64,000 bases of DNA from Gymnorhina tibicen (Eukaryota; Chordata; Aves; Passeriformes; Artamidae): assembly GCA_013399875.1 (NCBI GenBank), contig VXAZ01002365.1:103109-167108 (forward strand). Reading direction: 5' to 3'. The notes beneath the pieces are model-generated. The model was not told where the DNA came from and ran no database searches. It worked only from the letters and a program-made list of their open reading frames with translations. The first letter of the stretch is position 1. Each line of letters opens with the position of its first letter. This document shows positions 1 to 14,400 of this stretch, piece after piece. The translations under genes and the position numbers were made by a program.

Positions 1-3000
1 TCAGCTCTAAGCTTCTCACTCGCAGCCAGCATTGCCAAGTGCAACTCCATGTGAAGGAGAGTGGAGTAGATGCCTCAGGCACCCCACTGAAAAGAAATGA
101 GTTTTCAGGAGCCAGGGAAGACAACCCAGAGGAGCAAGGAAGTTGTGAAAGAAGCACAAAGAAGCCCTTTTGGAGGCTGTGATCAGAGTCATCTTTTCTT
201 GGAGGTCTGCGGGATATCTCACCCCAGTAATCAGTGCCCACTCTGAGGCCAAAGCAGTTCTTGAGGACTGTTGTGCTACATTGGTGGCTGTGTCTTGAGG
301 CAGCTGGGCTGCCAGAGCAACATGCATGTGAGACAACACATGCTGTTAAGAAAGCAACATGATCATCTCCTCCTTTCCTTTCCTGTGGAGTACTGGGCAC
401 TGCTCATGGTCTGCATACACACATAAACATGCTCATTCCTGCCCTGAGATCTTTCCAGACAGAGGCGGAAGTCCCCATGCTTGGTGAGTCCTTGCTGGTA
501 TGTGCAGAACTACACATAGGACTTCAGCTGAGGATATGGAAAAAGCTCCTCTATGAGCAGAGGTAAGCAAGTGGGAAAAGTGAGCAATGTATGAGAGGAA
601 TAAATGTGATGTGACACTGAGATGCTCTGCAGATCTGTGTGAGGACCCCTCAGTGGCATTTAAATCAGTTCTTCCCAGCAGCCAGAGAACATGCAACATT
701 AGGATTCCTGCTGATCTAATTTAGTGCAAACAGAAAAACAGCTTTAGCACCCAATTAAACAAATTTTTCTCCACCATCCACTTTGATCTATTGCCTGTAA
801 CAACTGCCCCAGCTGCCTGTGGTTAAAAGCCACCCATGTTGCATGGCCCAGTTCAACTGTGGTACTTGTTGGCAGTGATGGCCTGGAGGACAAAAGTATA
901 AAGAGGCTAAAATGTGTAAATCTCATGGAGGCTGTGAAAATCAGTAGCAAGTAAGAATGGCAGCTTGGATGTAACTTTTGGCTCAGGACACTCTCCTAAC
1001 AACACTGATGAGGGCTATAGCAGCAGTGACCCCTTCCATATGTACCTATAACTGTACCTGTATATACACACCTGTGCAGCCTGATGCTTAAATTTGTGTT
1101 CTAGTATCCGATACTGATTGTCACAAGAGACCTACGGTGTGTCCTGGTATGGCCATTATTCTACCACAGACAGATAATCAATAGCATCTCTTCTCATGAC
1201 TCCTGAGTGCCTACGGGTGCTTTTTCAGCTGCAGATGCAGAATATACATATCCCCACGATGTCCTAGAGAACGGACAGCTAATGGCCAGCTAGATCCAGC
1301 TGCATCAGCAATGTCCTGAGGCACGCTGCCACCTTGTTGTAGTTTAGAGAGATGACAGCGAGCACCCTTTACTCCTTCAGCTTCATTCACAGCAAGGTGA
1401 TTTGGCACCCAGAAACGTGTTGCTGTATCTGTTGTTGCAGAGGATGAAGGTGCCGGCTATTTATCAGTAGAATCTGGGAGTTCTGCAGGACATGACAATT
1501 CAATTTGGATGCATTGAAAAAAAGTACTTTCCACCTTTCAGCTTCTATGCTACAAATGTACTTAAAAGCACATATCATTTGATGGGTTCTGGTTTGTCTA
1601 GAGCGATACATGCTTGTCTAAAAACAGAAACAACATTTCACAACAAGCAGGATAATACATCTAGACTGCCTAAGTCAGCCCAAGGACTCTATGACTTTCT
1701 CAAAATCTGGACTGTGTTGCTCTGGGTAAATTCACTATGAAACACTGTCACTCACTACAGATGGATGAGAAAAACCCCCAGCCTATAGGAGGCAAAGGAA
1801 TGAGGATTTCGGTCCTTAAGGTGAATGTGGTCTGCTGACATATCTGCCTGTTCAGAACATCCTCTGTGCACGTCTTGGAGCTTATACACATGCACAAGTT
1901 TAATGGGTTCAGCTTAAAATAGCCAGTTTTAAGAGCTGTATTTTTACCCACATAACCCTGGATTAAAGTGGCTTAAAAGTATACAGTCATATAGCTTTAT
2001 CTCCAGTGATACAGAAACATTCCCATAATTGACACTGCCCTGTATCATGGTCAGTCTCTCACAGTGGCCTCTCCAAGGCACAGGTTGGGCTTTTCTTACT
2101 ATTTCCTGAGGTACTTGTAGAGTTTATACCAAGAATCTGGGAACAATTACTGTAAGGCAGGCAAAGCAAGAGAGCAAGTTAACTAGTTAAAGAACATGAA
2201 ATTTAAATCAGACAAACTTGTTTCTGTGCCTCAGGATAGGATTCCAGATGTTTTGTAAGGAAACAGAAGACAAGACAGTAAGACATCAGGAAATACAGCT
2301 TACCACTAATGATTTGAAAGCTCTGTTCTTGTAAAACAGAAGGATACAGTTCAAAAGTAAGGTGCTTGAAAAAGTTTTAGAAAAAATAAAGGCTACAGGT
2401 GAACTAATTTTTTTTAGCTTCAGTCATTTAAAATGCAGAACTTAGAGAATTTATTTAAGAAGACAATACAATCTGTTCAGACCTTTCCTGATATCTTTTC
2501 TTTTCTGGCTGTCAGCAAGAAGAAGATGTTACCTTATGTCATACAGTCTATTGCTGAGAGACTTGACAGTGCTGTTCATCCCATCCTTTCTTTCCTTCAC
2601 CTTAATTAGAATTGAAGACTGAAAACGTGTGACTCTCAGCACTCAGGAGATATGTAAATTACAAGGGAAAAACAGCTAAGGGCTTGCCTGCATGTGTTGC
2701 ACACCAGATAAGGCAACACTCTTTCCTTCCCCTCTGCTATTACAGCGTTTCCACTGCAGCGTGTTTGGCTTCACTAAGATATACAATACCACAAAAGCTA
2801 TTTATGAACTCTCATATCAGTGCACACACAGTGGTAACAACACAAGACTGTAGTAACTGGGAACATTTTGATATCACATTTTTCTAAAGGAAACCTTATT
2901 CCTTTGATTTCTGCAGGAAGGGGAGGAGCTACTCAAAAGCTTCAGACCTGTGGTTAAAGCAGTGATGGGAGACCAGAGCTCTACATTTGAAGATGAAATG

Positions 3001-6000
3001 TCATTTTGGATGCTCATTTAAAAGTAGGTTTAATAGATTCACTTGCATAACAAAGACAGTAGTTTCTGAGCAAAGTGCTCACCAAAAGGAAGTGAAACCG
3101 CTGACACAATGTAAAGAGCTGAAAACAAAGTGATGCAGCTAACACGCTTATCTCAGGGACATGGTGCATCTTGATTTTCTTAGATGGTTTCTGCCTAATG
3201 CTGTCATGCAAAGGCTCTTCAGAAACCCAGGGATGGTTCTCAAAACATCCAGCTCTGGCCACTTATGCTGAAAGACACTGGGAGACTTCACTTGTCACAG
3301 AATCCTCTAAAATTTGTCCCTGTATCACCTTTTGCTGTTTGAGTGAGATAATAAAAAGAATAATCACTGCCGTAGCACTTGATGGCCTTGGTAAGTGAAA
3401 AATTGATTGATATTTTTCTTTTCTCCCACCCCCAAGAGAATTTGGCTCTGTTACAAAGTGAAAACAAGCATCTCTAAATTCCTAGCAAGACAAAAAATTC
3501 AAAGTATTCTCAACAAAATCATACAGTATTGTTTAAAACTTTTCATTTCAATCAAAATAAAACAAAACAAGGTGACTAGAAAAGCAATTATACCTTGGGT
3601 TTTCAGACCAAAAAACCTGACTAATATCTCATTCATATTGAATGTGATAGGGCCACCAAATCTGCTTTTTCTTTGGACGAAAATCTGTTTCATTTTATAT
3701 ATTTAAAGATTTGATTAACTTAACTTTATGTTTTACTCCATGAAGGAATTAAACTAAGGTAAAGTGGCGGCAGATAATCAGAGGCAGCACCAACCGTCAG
3801 CAATAACTTGAGCTGATGTGCGCTCCTGGTGTTATGAGGAAGGATGCTAGTCCACTGCAACATCCTCCTTCCCGTCTCTTTCCCCCAACCTTATGTTTGT
3901 ATTTGGCCCCTTGTGGACTGATATTATTACAAATTTTGTAAAACTAGTTCTTGTGCTTATAAATGGAAATAATATTTCATCTGGTATTAAAAAAATGCTG
4001 AGGTACATATTGCAACTTTATTTTCTTCCTGTACTTTTGTGTTGAATACTGTGCTGTATCTTCAGGGGTTTGAGCTCTTACTTCTAGATCACTTGACATA
4101 ACAAACCTAATAAACAGTCCCCAGATAAACACATGAATGGAAGTTATCACCTTTGCTATTAAAAAAAAGGCTATTTAAGTCATATAGTACAGAGAAATAA
4201 AATGCTTCAGCTCCTCTCAAACACCATTTGGGAAAGAAATATTGTGTTAGAGACACGGAAGTATCATGGTTTTACTTGCCACAGTTGTAGCAACCAGGTT
4301 TACTGGAGTACAAGACGCTAACAAAGAGTAGCATAGCCTGTCTGGTTTTCAAATTATTTTGTGCCTTTGACAGCAATTTTTATACAGCCGCTTTCAGAGC
4401 TTCCTCTTTCTTGTTCACCAAATCACTCTTAGAAATATCGCAAGAGGAACAAGCAAGTTCTTTTAAAACCATGCTAAGAACATCACTATGAACCACATCT
4501 TTAAATAAATTGTTGTCCTCTTTAGAAGGAAGTTCTTGCTGTGAGTTATTCTAATGTGTAGGACAACAAATGGTATTTTGACTTGTATTTCATGGGACTT
4601 TCCCAACACTAATGAGGGCAGCCTCCCAGCCCTCCTCCAAGGACAGTGGTTGTTCTTTCTCCTACCATGGGAGAAGAGAGATTGTGAAACTACATCATGA
4701 GTGCCTTGTGGGTCACAGAGGATGTTTGGGATACAGCTGAGCTCAGCTCACGGCGCTCCCAGCTGTCAGATCCACCTCGTGAACCAAGCCCAGCAATCAC
4801 TTCTTCCCGGACAGACTGGTCACTGCTGCTGCCCATAGTGAAATTCTTCAGCCAGATGGAAACTGGAGGGGAAGGGACAAATCGTCGACACCTTTTTGGC
4901 CTTTTCTAGCTCTTTACCTTCTGAAGATCTTAAGCACTTGATTATCAATGGTAAACAAGGAGACAGATCAACCCCTCCACTTCAAGCCAGCTGGCAGGTA
5001 ACTAGCAGCACGCAAACGGGCACTGCACCATCACAACAGGAAGTTCTTCTTATGACCTGCCAATGCTATGACACAATAGGAACTCGATTCAGCAGGATCC
5101 TCCTCTTTCCAGATCATGCAGAAACATCGTGAACTATAGAAAATTAAAATCATTACCCACCTGTAACTCAAACAATCAAAAGGCTCAGATGCTGAGCTGG
5201 CCCTGTTGTCCTGTAGCACAGGAAAAAACATTTGGTAATATACATATTGCCAAGTTGTTTATTACTGAATCATATTGCATCCATACATATCCTAAGCAAA
5301 CTGTTGCTAGGTGCTGATTTATTTAATAACTTAATGGACTTTGAATAGTTTCCAGAAAGGAATACTGGACCTGAAGGTCGTGTTGTTATTTTGTTCAAAT
5401 GAAACAATAGCTGAAAAAACTCTCATGAGTCCTCAGCAGAGGTAGGAAAAATACAATTTTGCATTGTGGCAGACCTTGAAATCAGATCACACAGCAACTG
5501 TGAAGCAGCCTCTTTTGAACTGCAAGAGCAGGTGAAAAGAATTATTTACCCTTATGCTCTTAAAGTGAGATTAAATCTACAGCTTGGAGAGACTGGTTCA
5601 GAAACAATCTTAATCAACAAATCTTTCACAAGATTTATACTGTTCAGTATAAAATAAATCTTTGAACTGGATGATCTTTGGAGATTTATTCTGTCATACC
5701 TTCAGTTCTGTAATTTTGCATTGTCAAAGTGAAACTGAAATAACCAGTTTTAGCCTTAGCTAAACAGATCTTGTTCTATTTCTGTAGACTGTTTTGCACT
5801 AAAATATGTCAAAATATCTTGCAGAGTCCATTAAGTAGCATTCTTTTTTGCAGGAGAGGAAAGGCAAATGATTCTCAGAAAACTGTAATGGCCCCCCTGG
5901 AAGTCACAGAGCCCTCAGGATGCTCTGTGGACTGGGGGCTGTGGTGGTTGCAGACCACCAGCCCCTCTTTGGGATATAAAGACAAGACCTGAGGAGCGCG

Positions 6001-9000
6001 TTTCTTTTGATGAAGCAGACTTGTGGCTGGTGAGACTACATGCAAGATAAGGTTCCTTATACCTCCCAAAGGCATACTTTGGAGTCTGCTTGTTTCCACA
6101 CTGGCATCCTCTGGCTGCCCAAGGCAGCTGGTATTCCCCCAAGCACCTCCCTCCCAGACATGGGGGTGGTGGAGCATGACAGTGGAGAAGCCCATTGGAA
6201 ATTAATTTGTCACATGCACTTTGGCACAGGGATGCCCCACACTGAAGGACCAAGCTGGGCAGCTGGGCAGGCACTGCAGGCACGTGGCAGGCATGGCACT
6301 CTGCCCAGGGCCGGTGGCATCAGCACAAACACCCACACAGTTCAACTTTGTCCATAACTGGCTGAGCAAAGCAGGCTCAGCAGGTGGCAGAGCCTGGGTA
6401 TGGTCTTCAGTAACTGAGATCTGAGTATCAGATAAAAGCAGGGCCCAAACTAAACACTCAAAGAAACACAGAACTGGGCTCAAAACTCATTGCCTCTTGC
6501 TGCCGGTAAGGAGAGGGATCTGAATTCCTTAGTCACACAGCCTTGATATTGGAGGTGTCAACATGGATCTGAAGAGATTACAGCTACAATTGTCATAAAT
6601 ATATAATAAAATCCCACTGCTAAATCTAGAGAATGGCACTGCATTTCCCCATAAGACCCTCTGTTTTATTCTGTGCTACTGGATAAGATTTTGAGAAAGA
6701 ATAAAACAATTATCTGCTAATCTTTTCAGTTTCAAGGCCAAAGCTATATAGTTACAGCTCACTCATGCTCTAGCTCTTCTGAAAAGGGGATGGTTACAGT
6801 GATTCAGGTTACTTTCTAGTCTCTTTTTATAAACACAACACACAGGATTCTGAGTCTGTGCATCCTTGCTGTTGTATCAAATAAATGTGATTTTGTTATT
6901 TTTATAAAGTTTAAAAAAGCATGAATTTATAGCTCATGGCAATTTCAAATGAAAATCTATATTCACATCTCTGAATATTGTCATCTGTCCTTGAAAACAG
7001 GTCTAGCAAGTGCCCAGGTGAGCTACGCACTTGGCAAGAGCTTGAGCAAGTGAATTTTTCTGAAAGTCAAAATGCAGCACCTGCCTGAACTGACCATAGC
7101 TGATACAGGCAAAACTCCCTGCTCCATGAGTTTCCCAACATTACAGCTTCATTTCAAAGCCCCCAAAGTCTTAGGAAACACTCCTGGCAGGCTGAAGGCA
7201 CTGGTGTCTTCTGGCAGTGTACATGCAGATCTGCACTTTATTTCTCCCTTTAAGCATGTTAAACCTTACACGGATCTACCTGTCTGCCACCTGCAGTGTT
7301 CACAGAAAAGTTGATGCAGAGAGCCTTCCTCCTGAAGGTCCACAAGGAACCTGGCTGTAAGAACACCATGAGCCCTTGTCCCTTGTAAGGGGCTAATCTG
7401 AAACCACATTAGAGATGACAGAAAAAACTACTCTGTTTGACTTCTGTGGGTCTTTGAGTAACCAAGGTCTTGCTGCAATTATATGTCTACACATAGTGTG
7501 CACTCTATACATCTATACAAAGTAGAATATTGTATTACAGTGTTACATCACAGACTAACTTAAAAAACGGCATCCCTTAGTCTGAGGGGAGGTAATAACT
7601 CTCAGAACAGGTAAAGCAGAAGGGCTCATATGTTGTACCTTGCATGGAGATCTTGCTGATTTATCCATTTCCAAGTAAATTCATCTAATCATTTAGAGTG
7701 AGTGAAGTTAGGATTTAGAGCAGCCCTAGAGCCCACTGAAGTCATCAAGTACCTCATGAAGCTTTAGATTCACAGTGCAACAGCTGTTCAAAACCTAAAT
7801 GTGAGACAACTGAATGTACAAGAACAAATGGGACCGATCACCAACTGCAGATGCAGAGCTTGTGGCAGCTTGGTCTATTTGTACTCAGAGAATCTACGGT
7901 ACAGGACGTGATAGGCTTGGTTTCTGCAAGGAGATTGGGTTAACCTGTCCCTTGCAGGGAGCCCAGCTCCTAGTAACATCTCCCTCATAAACAATTATTT
8001 TTCTTTTTCTCTTGCAGCACTGTGTTGGAAGGATGCAACAGAGCAGAAGGCTGAAAGCTCAACTATCCAAATCTCTCCATCCTAACGCACTCCTGTCGAG
8101 CATAGCAGGGCTTTGAAGAAAGACAAAAACAGGTGAAGAGCATTCAAGTGGTAGAATTTACTGCAGAGCTCTGAAAAACAAACTGCAAGACAAAGCATTA
8201 TATTACATTTTAGACCCTATGCCTGCCACTTCCACCCCACAGGCTGACAGCCTCACCCAGATTCACACTGACATCACACATTGATCCTGCAGCAGGATCC
8301 ATACAAGCATGAAGGCTGACATAACATTAATTACCCATGCCCATTAGCAGAACCTCTTTTCCTACACAGCTTGTAGCATCCATAATAATTTTCCAGGGGA
8401 TGCACCAAGAGGTGTAACTGAAACAAAATGCCCCCACATGAGAAGCATGGATAGCACATCATTCTCTGTGTTGCATGTTTAATCACTCTGTGCAAACTCT
8501 TGTACATTTGTGCACCTTTCAGGTAAAAAGTAGGAGAAAATCAGCATTATTCTTTTTATGATACAGATACAATTTTCAAAAACCCAGTCCTTTGTTAAAC
8601 ATGTGAAAACAATACAAACCTGTGAAAACAAACCAAAACATTTAATGCAAATGCATTAAAAAGTAAACAGCATAAAAATAAGCCAAGTTATTTACTGCTG
8701 GTGCAGTCAGAAACACATCACAGCCTGGGTGTCACAAATTGCAATGCTTTGGCAGATGTAAAAAGCCTTAGCAAGACACCACATGGTTTTCAGTCTCCTG
8801 ACCTCACACAAAGCTGAGAGATTTTCTAATGTACAGAAATAAACCAACACTCAGATACACATACAGTGGTGAGATCTTGTATGCAAGTGTAAGCAAACCT
8901 TCAAGGCTGGCAACTGGAGATGTTATGAACCTACAGATAACGTTGGAGGCAAATAAAGGTCAGCCCATCTTTATACCTGGCCATGAATACCAATGAGAGG

Positions 9001-9790
9001 GCCGGAAAACTCCTGTGTTGCTGCTTTATACCTGAGACCGTACTTAGATGCCAGGGAATGTTAAAACAAACAGCTGTGATAAAAGGCTACTCTTTCTGAC
9101 ATAAGAAAAATTAGGAAGAGAGAGAAAAGAGAAAAGCAAACCACTAGAAGACCGTGTGGAATGTGGTGCCTTGCCAGCACTATGAGCCTTGCTACAACTG
9201 TAAGCCCTCCTGAACTTAGGAGGTTGTACAGCTGCAGGAAGTGTCTCTTCAGTAGCAAACCAAAAACCACTTTCTCTACTTGTATAATCCTGAACACTTT
9301 CTAAATGTTTTCTTTCATATAGGAAAACCTGGCATTAAAGAATCTGGCAGAATCTTTGAAAAGCTTCTTTCTGTGTCTCTCAAATTCAGCAAAATAATGT
9401 TAAAGGTAAGAAATACTTTATAAAATTAACCTTCTGTCTCCATAAAATATGTTTATAAAAAACAAAAGCCATACCAGTAACTGCTGTCTCAAAAATACAT
9501 AAAACAAATTTACAGTCTTAAAATTGTAAGTCAAATGAGACTTCAAAACAAAGCTATAATAATTACTCCATTAATATCACACTTCTAATGAGAATATACT
9601 CATTTTTGGAAGTCAACTTTTTTTCCTTAAACCCCTTGCCTTCAAAGAATTGGAGAAGTAAAACTATTCCATCTATTCTATAATGCAGTGGGAGAGGGCA
9701 TAAATGCAAACGTGCTGCTGAGCATGATCAGCATTATACACCTAAGAGTCACAGAGCTCGATTTGGCTGAGCAAGCTTTCCCTGTTGAGC

Positions 9791-9850
9791 AGGGAGCTCT
9801 GGCATCCAGCCCTTGCAAGCAGGGAGCTCTGACATCTAGCCCTTGCAATC
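9791..9850. repeat. Tandem duplication, 2 x 30 bp
   Basis: Two adjacent 30-base units occupy 9791-9820 and 9821-9850. Each begins AGGGAGCTCT and ends in CCCTTGCAA plus two bases, and I count three mismatches between them. Each unit contains the palindrome GAGCTC. This looks like a simple local duplication that has since drifted slightly. Confidence 0.9.
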
Positions 9851-11463
9851 GGCATACCAGCTTGTCACGGGAGGCTGTACGTGGTCACAGACATGTTTAG
9901 ATATTTCAGAAGGTTTTTATGACCTACCGTATGTGTCTAAAGTCACCTGAATCTGGACTGAAACTACTTACAAGGAACTGCCCCAAATGTTGTAGTTACT
10001 TCATTTCCCAAATATAGATCATTTCCATATCTAATAGTTTATGTCACTCCAATAAACCCATCATGCATTGGAGTGAGAATACACTGTTGAGAGTGTTGAT
10101 GCTGTTGAAAGATTATATCAAGGGCACAGAGAAACATGATTAAGTTCCACGTCAGTGAGTTCTCTCATTTTTGTTTAATACATACAGCCATTGTTTGATG
10201 AAAAAAAAGCTTTATTACAATGAAAGGAAATATCAACTAAACAGAAATAATGTCAAGCAGAAGCGTAAATCATAGGCAGGTCTGACAAACAAATACCATG
10301 TAATAAAGTTGCTATGGATGCCCTGAGGCAGAGCAGCACAGTTTCTCCAAGTGTTATGGAAACAGAAAATTCAAGGTACATTGCAAATTTGTTCCACAAT
10401 GTGCTCACCCTCAGCTGGCGTTCAGCATGGTGCTGGCATTGAACCTGTCACCAGCAAAGCTGTAGCCGTCTGTTCCCAAGAACCCAAGTCTGTGAGCTCA
10501 GGCATTCAGAAGTAAACTTTGCAGTATTCCTTGAATCATGGAAGGAAGTGATGTGAAGGGTTTCCCACAATCTTCCAAGGCAGCTAGTGTAGCATCACCT
10601 TCATTTTTGGACTCTTTTCTTCCATCACCATATTCTTCCAGTTTTCAGGTTTGTCATCTTACATTGGCAGTAATTTCCATACTTTTGACTTGATTTAGTC
10701 AGCCTAACTCCCTATGAAAATCAGATTTCCAGGATCAGTCTGTTTATATGTCTGTAATAAACTTCTAATGCTGATTTCAGGCCAATCAGACAGATAGTGG
10801 AGATCTCAAATATGATGAGCTCTCGGTGTATTTTGTAACACCAGAGTGAAGGGTGCCAAGGTTTTGATTATCTTGGCCAAATACGGTGAATGAGGCAGCC
10901 TGTATGTCGCTGTCAAAATATTTGACAGAACAAAGGCTGTATGAAAAAGTACGGGAACTGTATAGGATACATGGTGAGAACAGAAAATAGTAGTTTAATT
11001 TAGTTTTTAAAAGGAATGAAAAAGCTGAAGACCATAGGAAACTGAGTTTCCACAGTATTCTCTGTAGCCACAGGACTTGACATACACACCTTGTGAACAA
11101 GATAAATTTATAGCAACAGCTATATTTAAGCTAATATTAATGATGTGATTTTCATTACTAAGCTTTATTGTCTTCTATAATGCATGGGATTGCTGCTGGA
11201 ATCTGAGGGGATTTAACAGTCATGCTGGGCTGGCCATCTCTGCACAATGCTCAGTAAAGATGCTGTGTAGTGTCTATGTGCCTAAAAGAGAGAAGAAAGG
11301 TCTGTATATGAATAACCTAGTCCAACAGAGAGAGTCGAAGCCTGACTAATGGCTCCTGGTTGATTTTAACCCCACTGCTACCAGTGGTGGGTCGGCACTG
11401 AGGATGGCGGTGGTGATGGTTGTGTGAACTGCACTGAGCAGCAGAGCAGTTCCTGTTCCAGCA

Positions 11464-11489
11464 GTTCAGCTGTTCAGTAACAGCTGAAC
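11464..11489. repeat. Perfect inverted repeat, 11-bp arms and 4-base loop
   Basis: The arm GTTCAGCTGTT (11464-11474) is followed by the loop CAGT and then by its exact reverse complement AACAGCTGAAC (11479-11489). Each arm contains the E-box core CAGCTG. Either strand could fold into a hairpin as RNA, or the DNA could form a small cruciform. The surrounding 60 bases are rich in CAGCAG and GTTCAG-like words, so the palindrome may have grown from a short local repeat. Confidence 0.9.
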
Positions 11490-14400
11490 ATCAGTCCCAG
11501 CTGCTCCCAACACATCCATCCCTGTGTCAGTTCTCATTCCAGCTCAAATAGCAATTTCCCCGAGAAATGGATTTCTCTGCTTACAGCAGAGTAGTATTTC
11601 TTAATACCACTTCTGGGACTTCTGCATTGCAGTTGTTGGAAGAAACTGCTACTTTTAAACCTAAAATTTAATTAAAGTATCTCCAGGATTTTTCCTCCTG
11701 TAATTTAGTGACACTTCTCTCACAGGCTAACCCGAATTATTTGCAAACTGTTATGGCTACTGCAGACAGAAGAGGTCACCAAGCTGCAGCAGTAGCTGTA
11801 ATTAACACAAGAGCATACGTCAATACGTAATTGACTTCTTAGGGAATTCAGAGCAGCCACACAACCAAGCAGCTCTGACAAGCTTTTGGCATCCAGACAC
11901 CAGCTAGTCCTGCCACAAGCTGAAACAAGAGCAGGAAGAGATCGAGAGGACCATTTTTTTCTGCAAGGATTTTTCTAAGATCGTCTTCCCTGGATACACA
12001 GTCACATCAGATCCATGAAACCCATCCTGCTTAGGGATCCTGGATTTAGGTGAGCAACAGTGATGCAGAATTTCAAAGCCTTTCCTCTTGCTCTTGGCCA
12101 GTCAGCAATTATTTACCATGGCATGAATGACAGGACTGCAGGAATAGGTATGATGAATATGGGCAGCAGCTACCAAGGTGATAAATTGTGGCATTGGGTT
12201 GGAATGTAACATCTCAGCACAAATAGGAGCCTCAGGCAGTCATACAAGGAATCTGGGAGGAATGGGCTTGGAGCACGATTTTTTGCCCATGAGAGCAACG
12301 TGATGCTTAATTGCACAGAGGGAAACAGCTCTTCTTTGAGAAGCAAGCTAATAATTGCATTTTTTTCTCTGCAATTACTCCTGATAGTGATAGGTATAGT
12401 CCACTGCCCCCTGATCAGAAACACAGATGGTGACCATTTAAGAAAGTTAGAGAGCCCAGACAGACGTACACTGTATTTTGCAAGGGTGGGACACCAAACA
12501 TCCCTATTCTGAAATGAACCATAAGGTGGCACTGCTTTAAAACATTACCTGAGAAGATTTTCCCTGACATTTTCTATGCTCTACAAAAACCCATAGAGTT
12601 CACACTGAATTTAAGTGAATCAAATCATCCTATAGAAACCTCAGTGATACAGTGAGAGTGCACATCATTGGCATATGTACTTTCACATATATTGTTTTCT
12701 CAGAAATTGTTTTGTTCTGAAAGCCAAAATGCTTCAGATACTTTTGTTCAAGCACTGCAACACCCATTTCAAAATTTATGTTTGTGTGTAGCAGCCAGAC
12801 CTGTCCTCTCTTTATACAGCCTCTCGCATGTAAGACCATAAAGATTCTGCTCTTTTTCTGTGCATGGCAACAGCCAACATAGATACTTCTAACAAGTAAT
12901 TTTCTGGTTCACATCTAATATGCAGGACAACCTGTTGAGTAAAAACGGTCTTCACAAGTGGAGTCACAGGAAATTCATAGTGGTTATGGTAAAATGAGCT
13001 ACAGAGATACCCTGTGTCTGCTGATCTGCTGTTATGTTAGACCTGGCCACCATTTTAAATGAATGGTGAAAGGGACGTAAAGCCACCTACAGAAAGGAGA
13101 TTATGTCAGTCTGAAAGAGAATAGTAGAAGAGTGTGATTCTTAACAAACTTCCTGAATGCAAAGAGAAGGACCCTACTGAATCTCCAAATCCCATGGGCA
13201 CCGAGAACCAGCTGCTGGCTGTGTGTCAGGGTACAGTGCCAGTTTTACATAGCACAAGAAAAAGAAACGGGTCAGAAAATAAATGCTCACCATATAAATG
13301 CAGAACCTTCTGTTGGGTTGTCATGTAGGAGCCTAACTGATCTGAAAATAGCAAGGCCATGAGTTCAGGTCCCCCTTGATCTTCTGCATCCAGCCAGTCT
13401 CCCGCCCTGCAAAGAACTTCTCAGTTTTCAGGCAGGCCTTTGCTATGAACAATGCAAGGTCTTTAAACCACTGTTATTTCTGCAGGTTCCACGACAAAGT
13501 ATGGCTCACCCACCTCCAGCTACCACATGCTATGCAGAGCACATTAGGGACAGACAGCAGAACTACCTGAGCTTAGCTTTAGATATTTTCTTTCTTACAG
13601 GTACTTTTGATCTAGCTTTACATCCCAGTAGTGACCTTGCACTGGTACCCTTTCAACCAGTGGACTAAAGCGTTCAAAAAGCCAGTGAGATGATGGATAG
13701 GCCACAGACCCCTTTCCAAGTGCACTGCATGGTAGAATGACGAACCAGTGTCAGACACCAGTACAGACTGACTTCAGGACACGCAATCGCCAGTGAATTG
13801 ACCCAGGCTGCATGCTGACAGACAAACAACATCTATTCATTGATGCATCTCTTTGGATTCCTCTATTCTCTCTGGCCATGGAGCAGAAGACACACTCAAT
13901 ACACAGTCTGGCAGAATGCAAAGCAGTTCAGTGAAACAGCTGGAGGGACACCAGAACTGTCCACGCATATCACCATGAGGACGTTCTCACTTACTATTAC
14001 CTTGCTCGCATTTCAAATGGGAGAATGTGCTACTTCGTACCAAGAATGTAAACAGAGATGTCATCAGAGTGTAGTGACTCAGATGATTTTGAGTTGATCC
14101 CTACCATTCTGGCAAGGTAATGGGAAGCTTATTTCAACTGCAGTGGACTGAAAAACCTTCCATGCATTTAAAAACCAAAAGATAGTCATAGTGGGAGACA
14201 GAAGGATGGATGAACTTGTGAATATCAGCATTCAGAGTTAATAAGATTCTACCAGTAAGGTTCATACTTAGCATTTTAGTCTTTTTTTTTTTTCTATTTT
14301 TATCATCCAAGATAGTCTTTATTTCAAATATCACCATAGGAGCAGTAATTAATTCAAATGAAGTGAGATTTTCTCTAAATGAGCAAGAAAAATATTCCAA

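Noticed and set aside
7985..8030. Strong splice-acceptor-like tract on the plus strand
   Set aside because: A pyrimidine tract ending TTGCAG is present, but the following sequence has no coherent frame and no paired donor, and such sites are common by chance.
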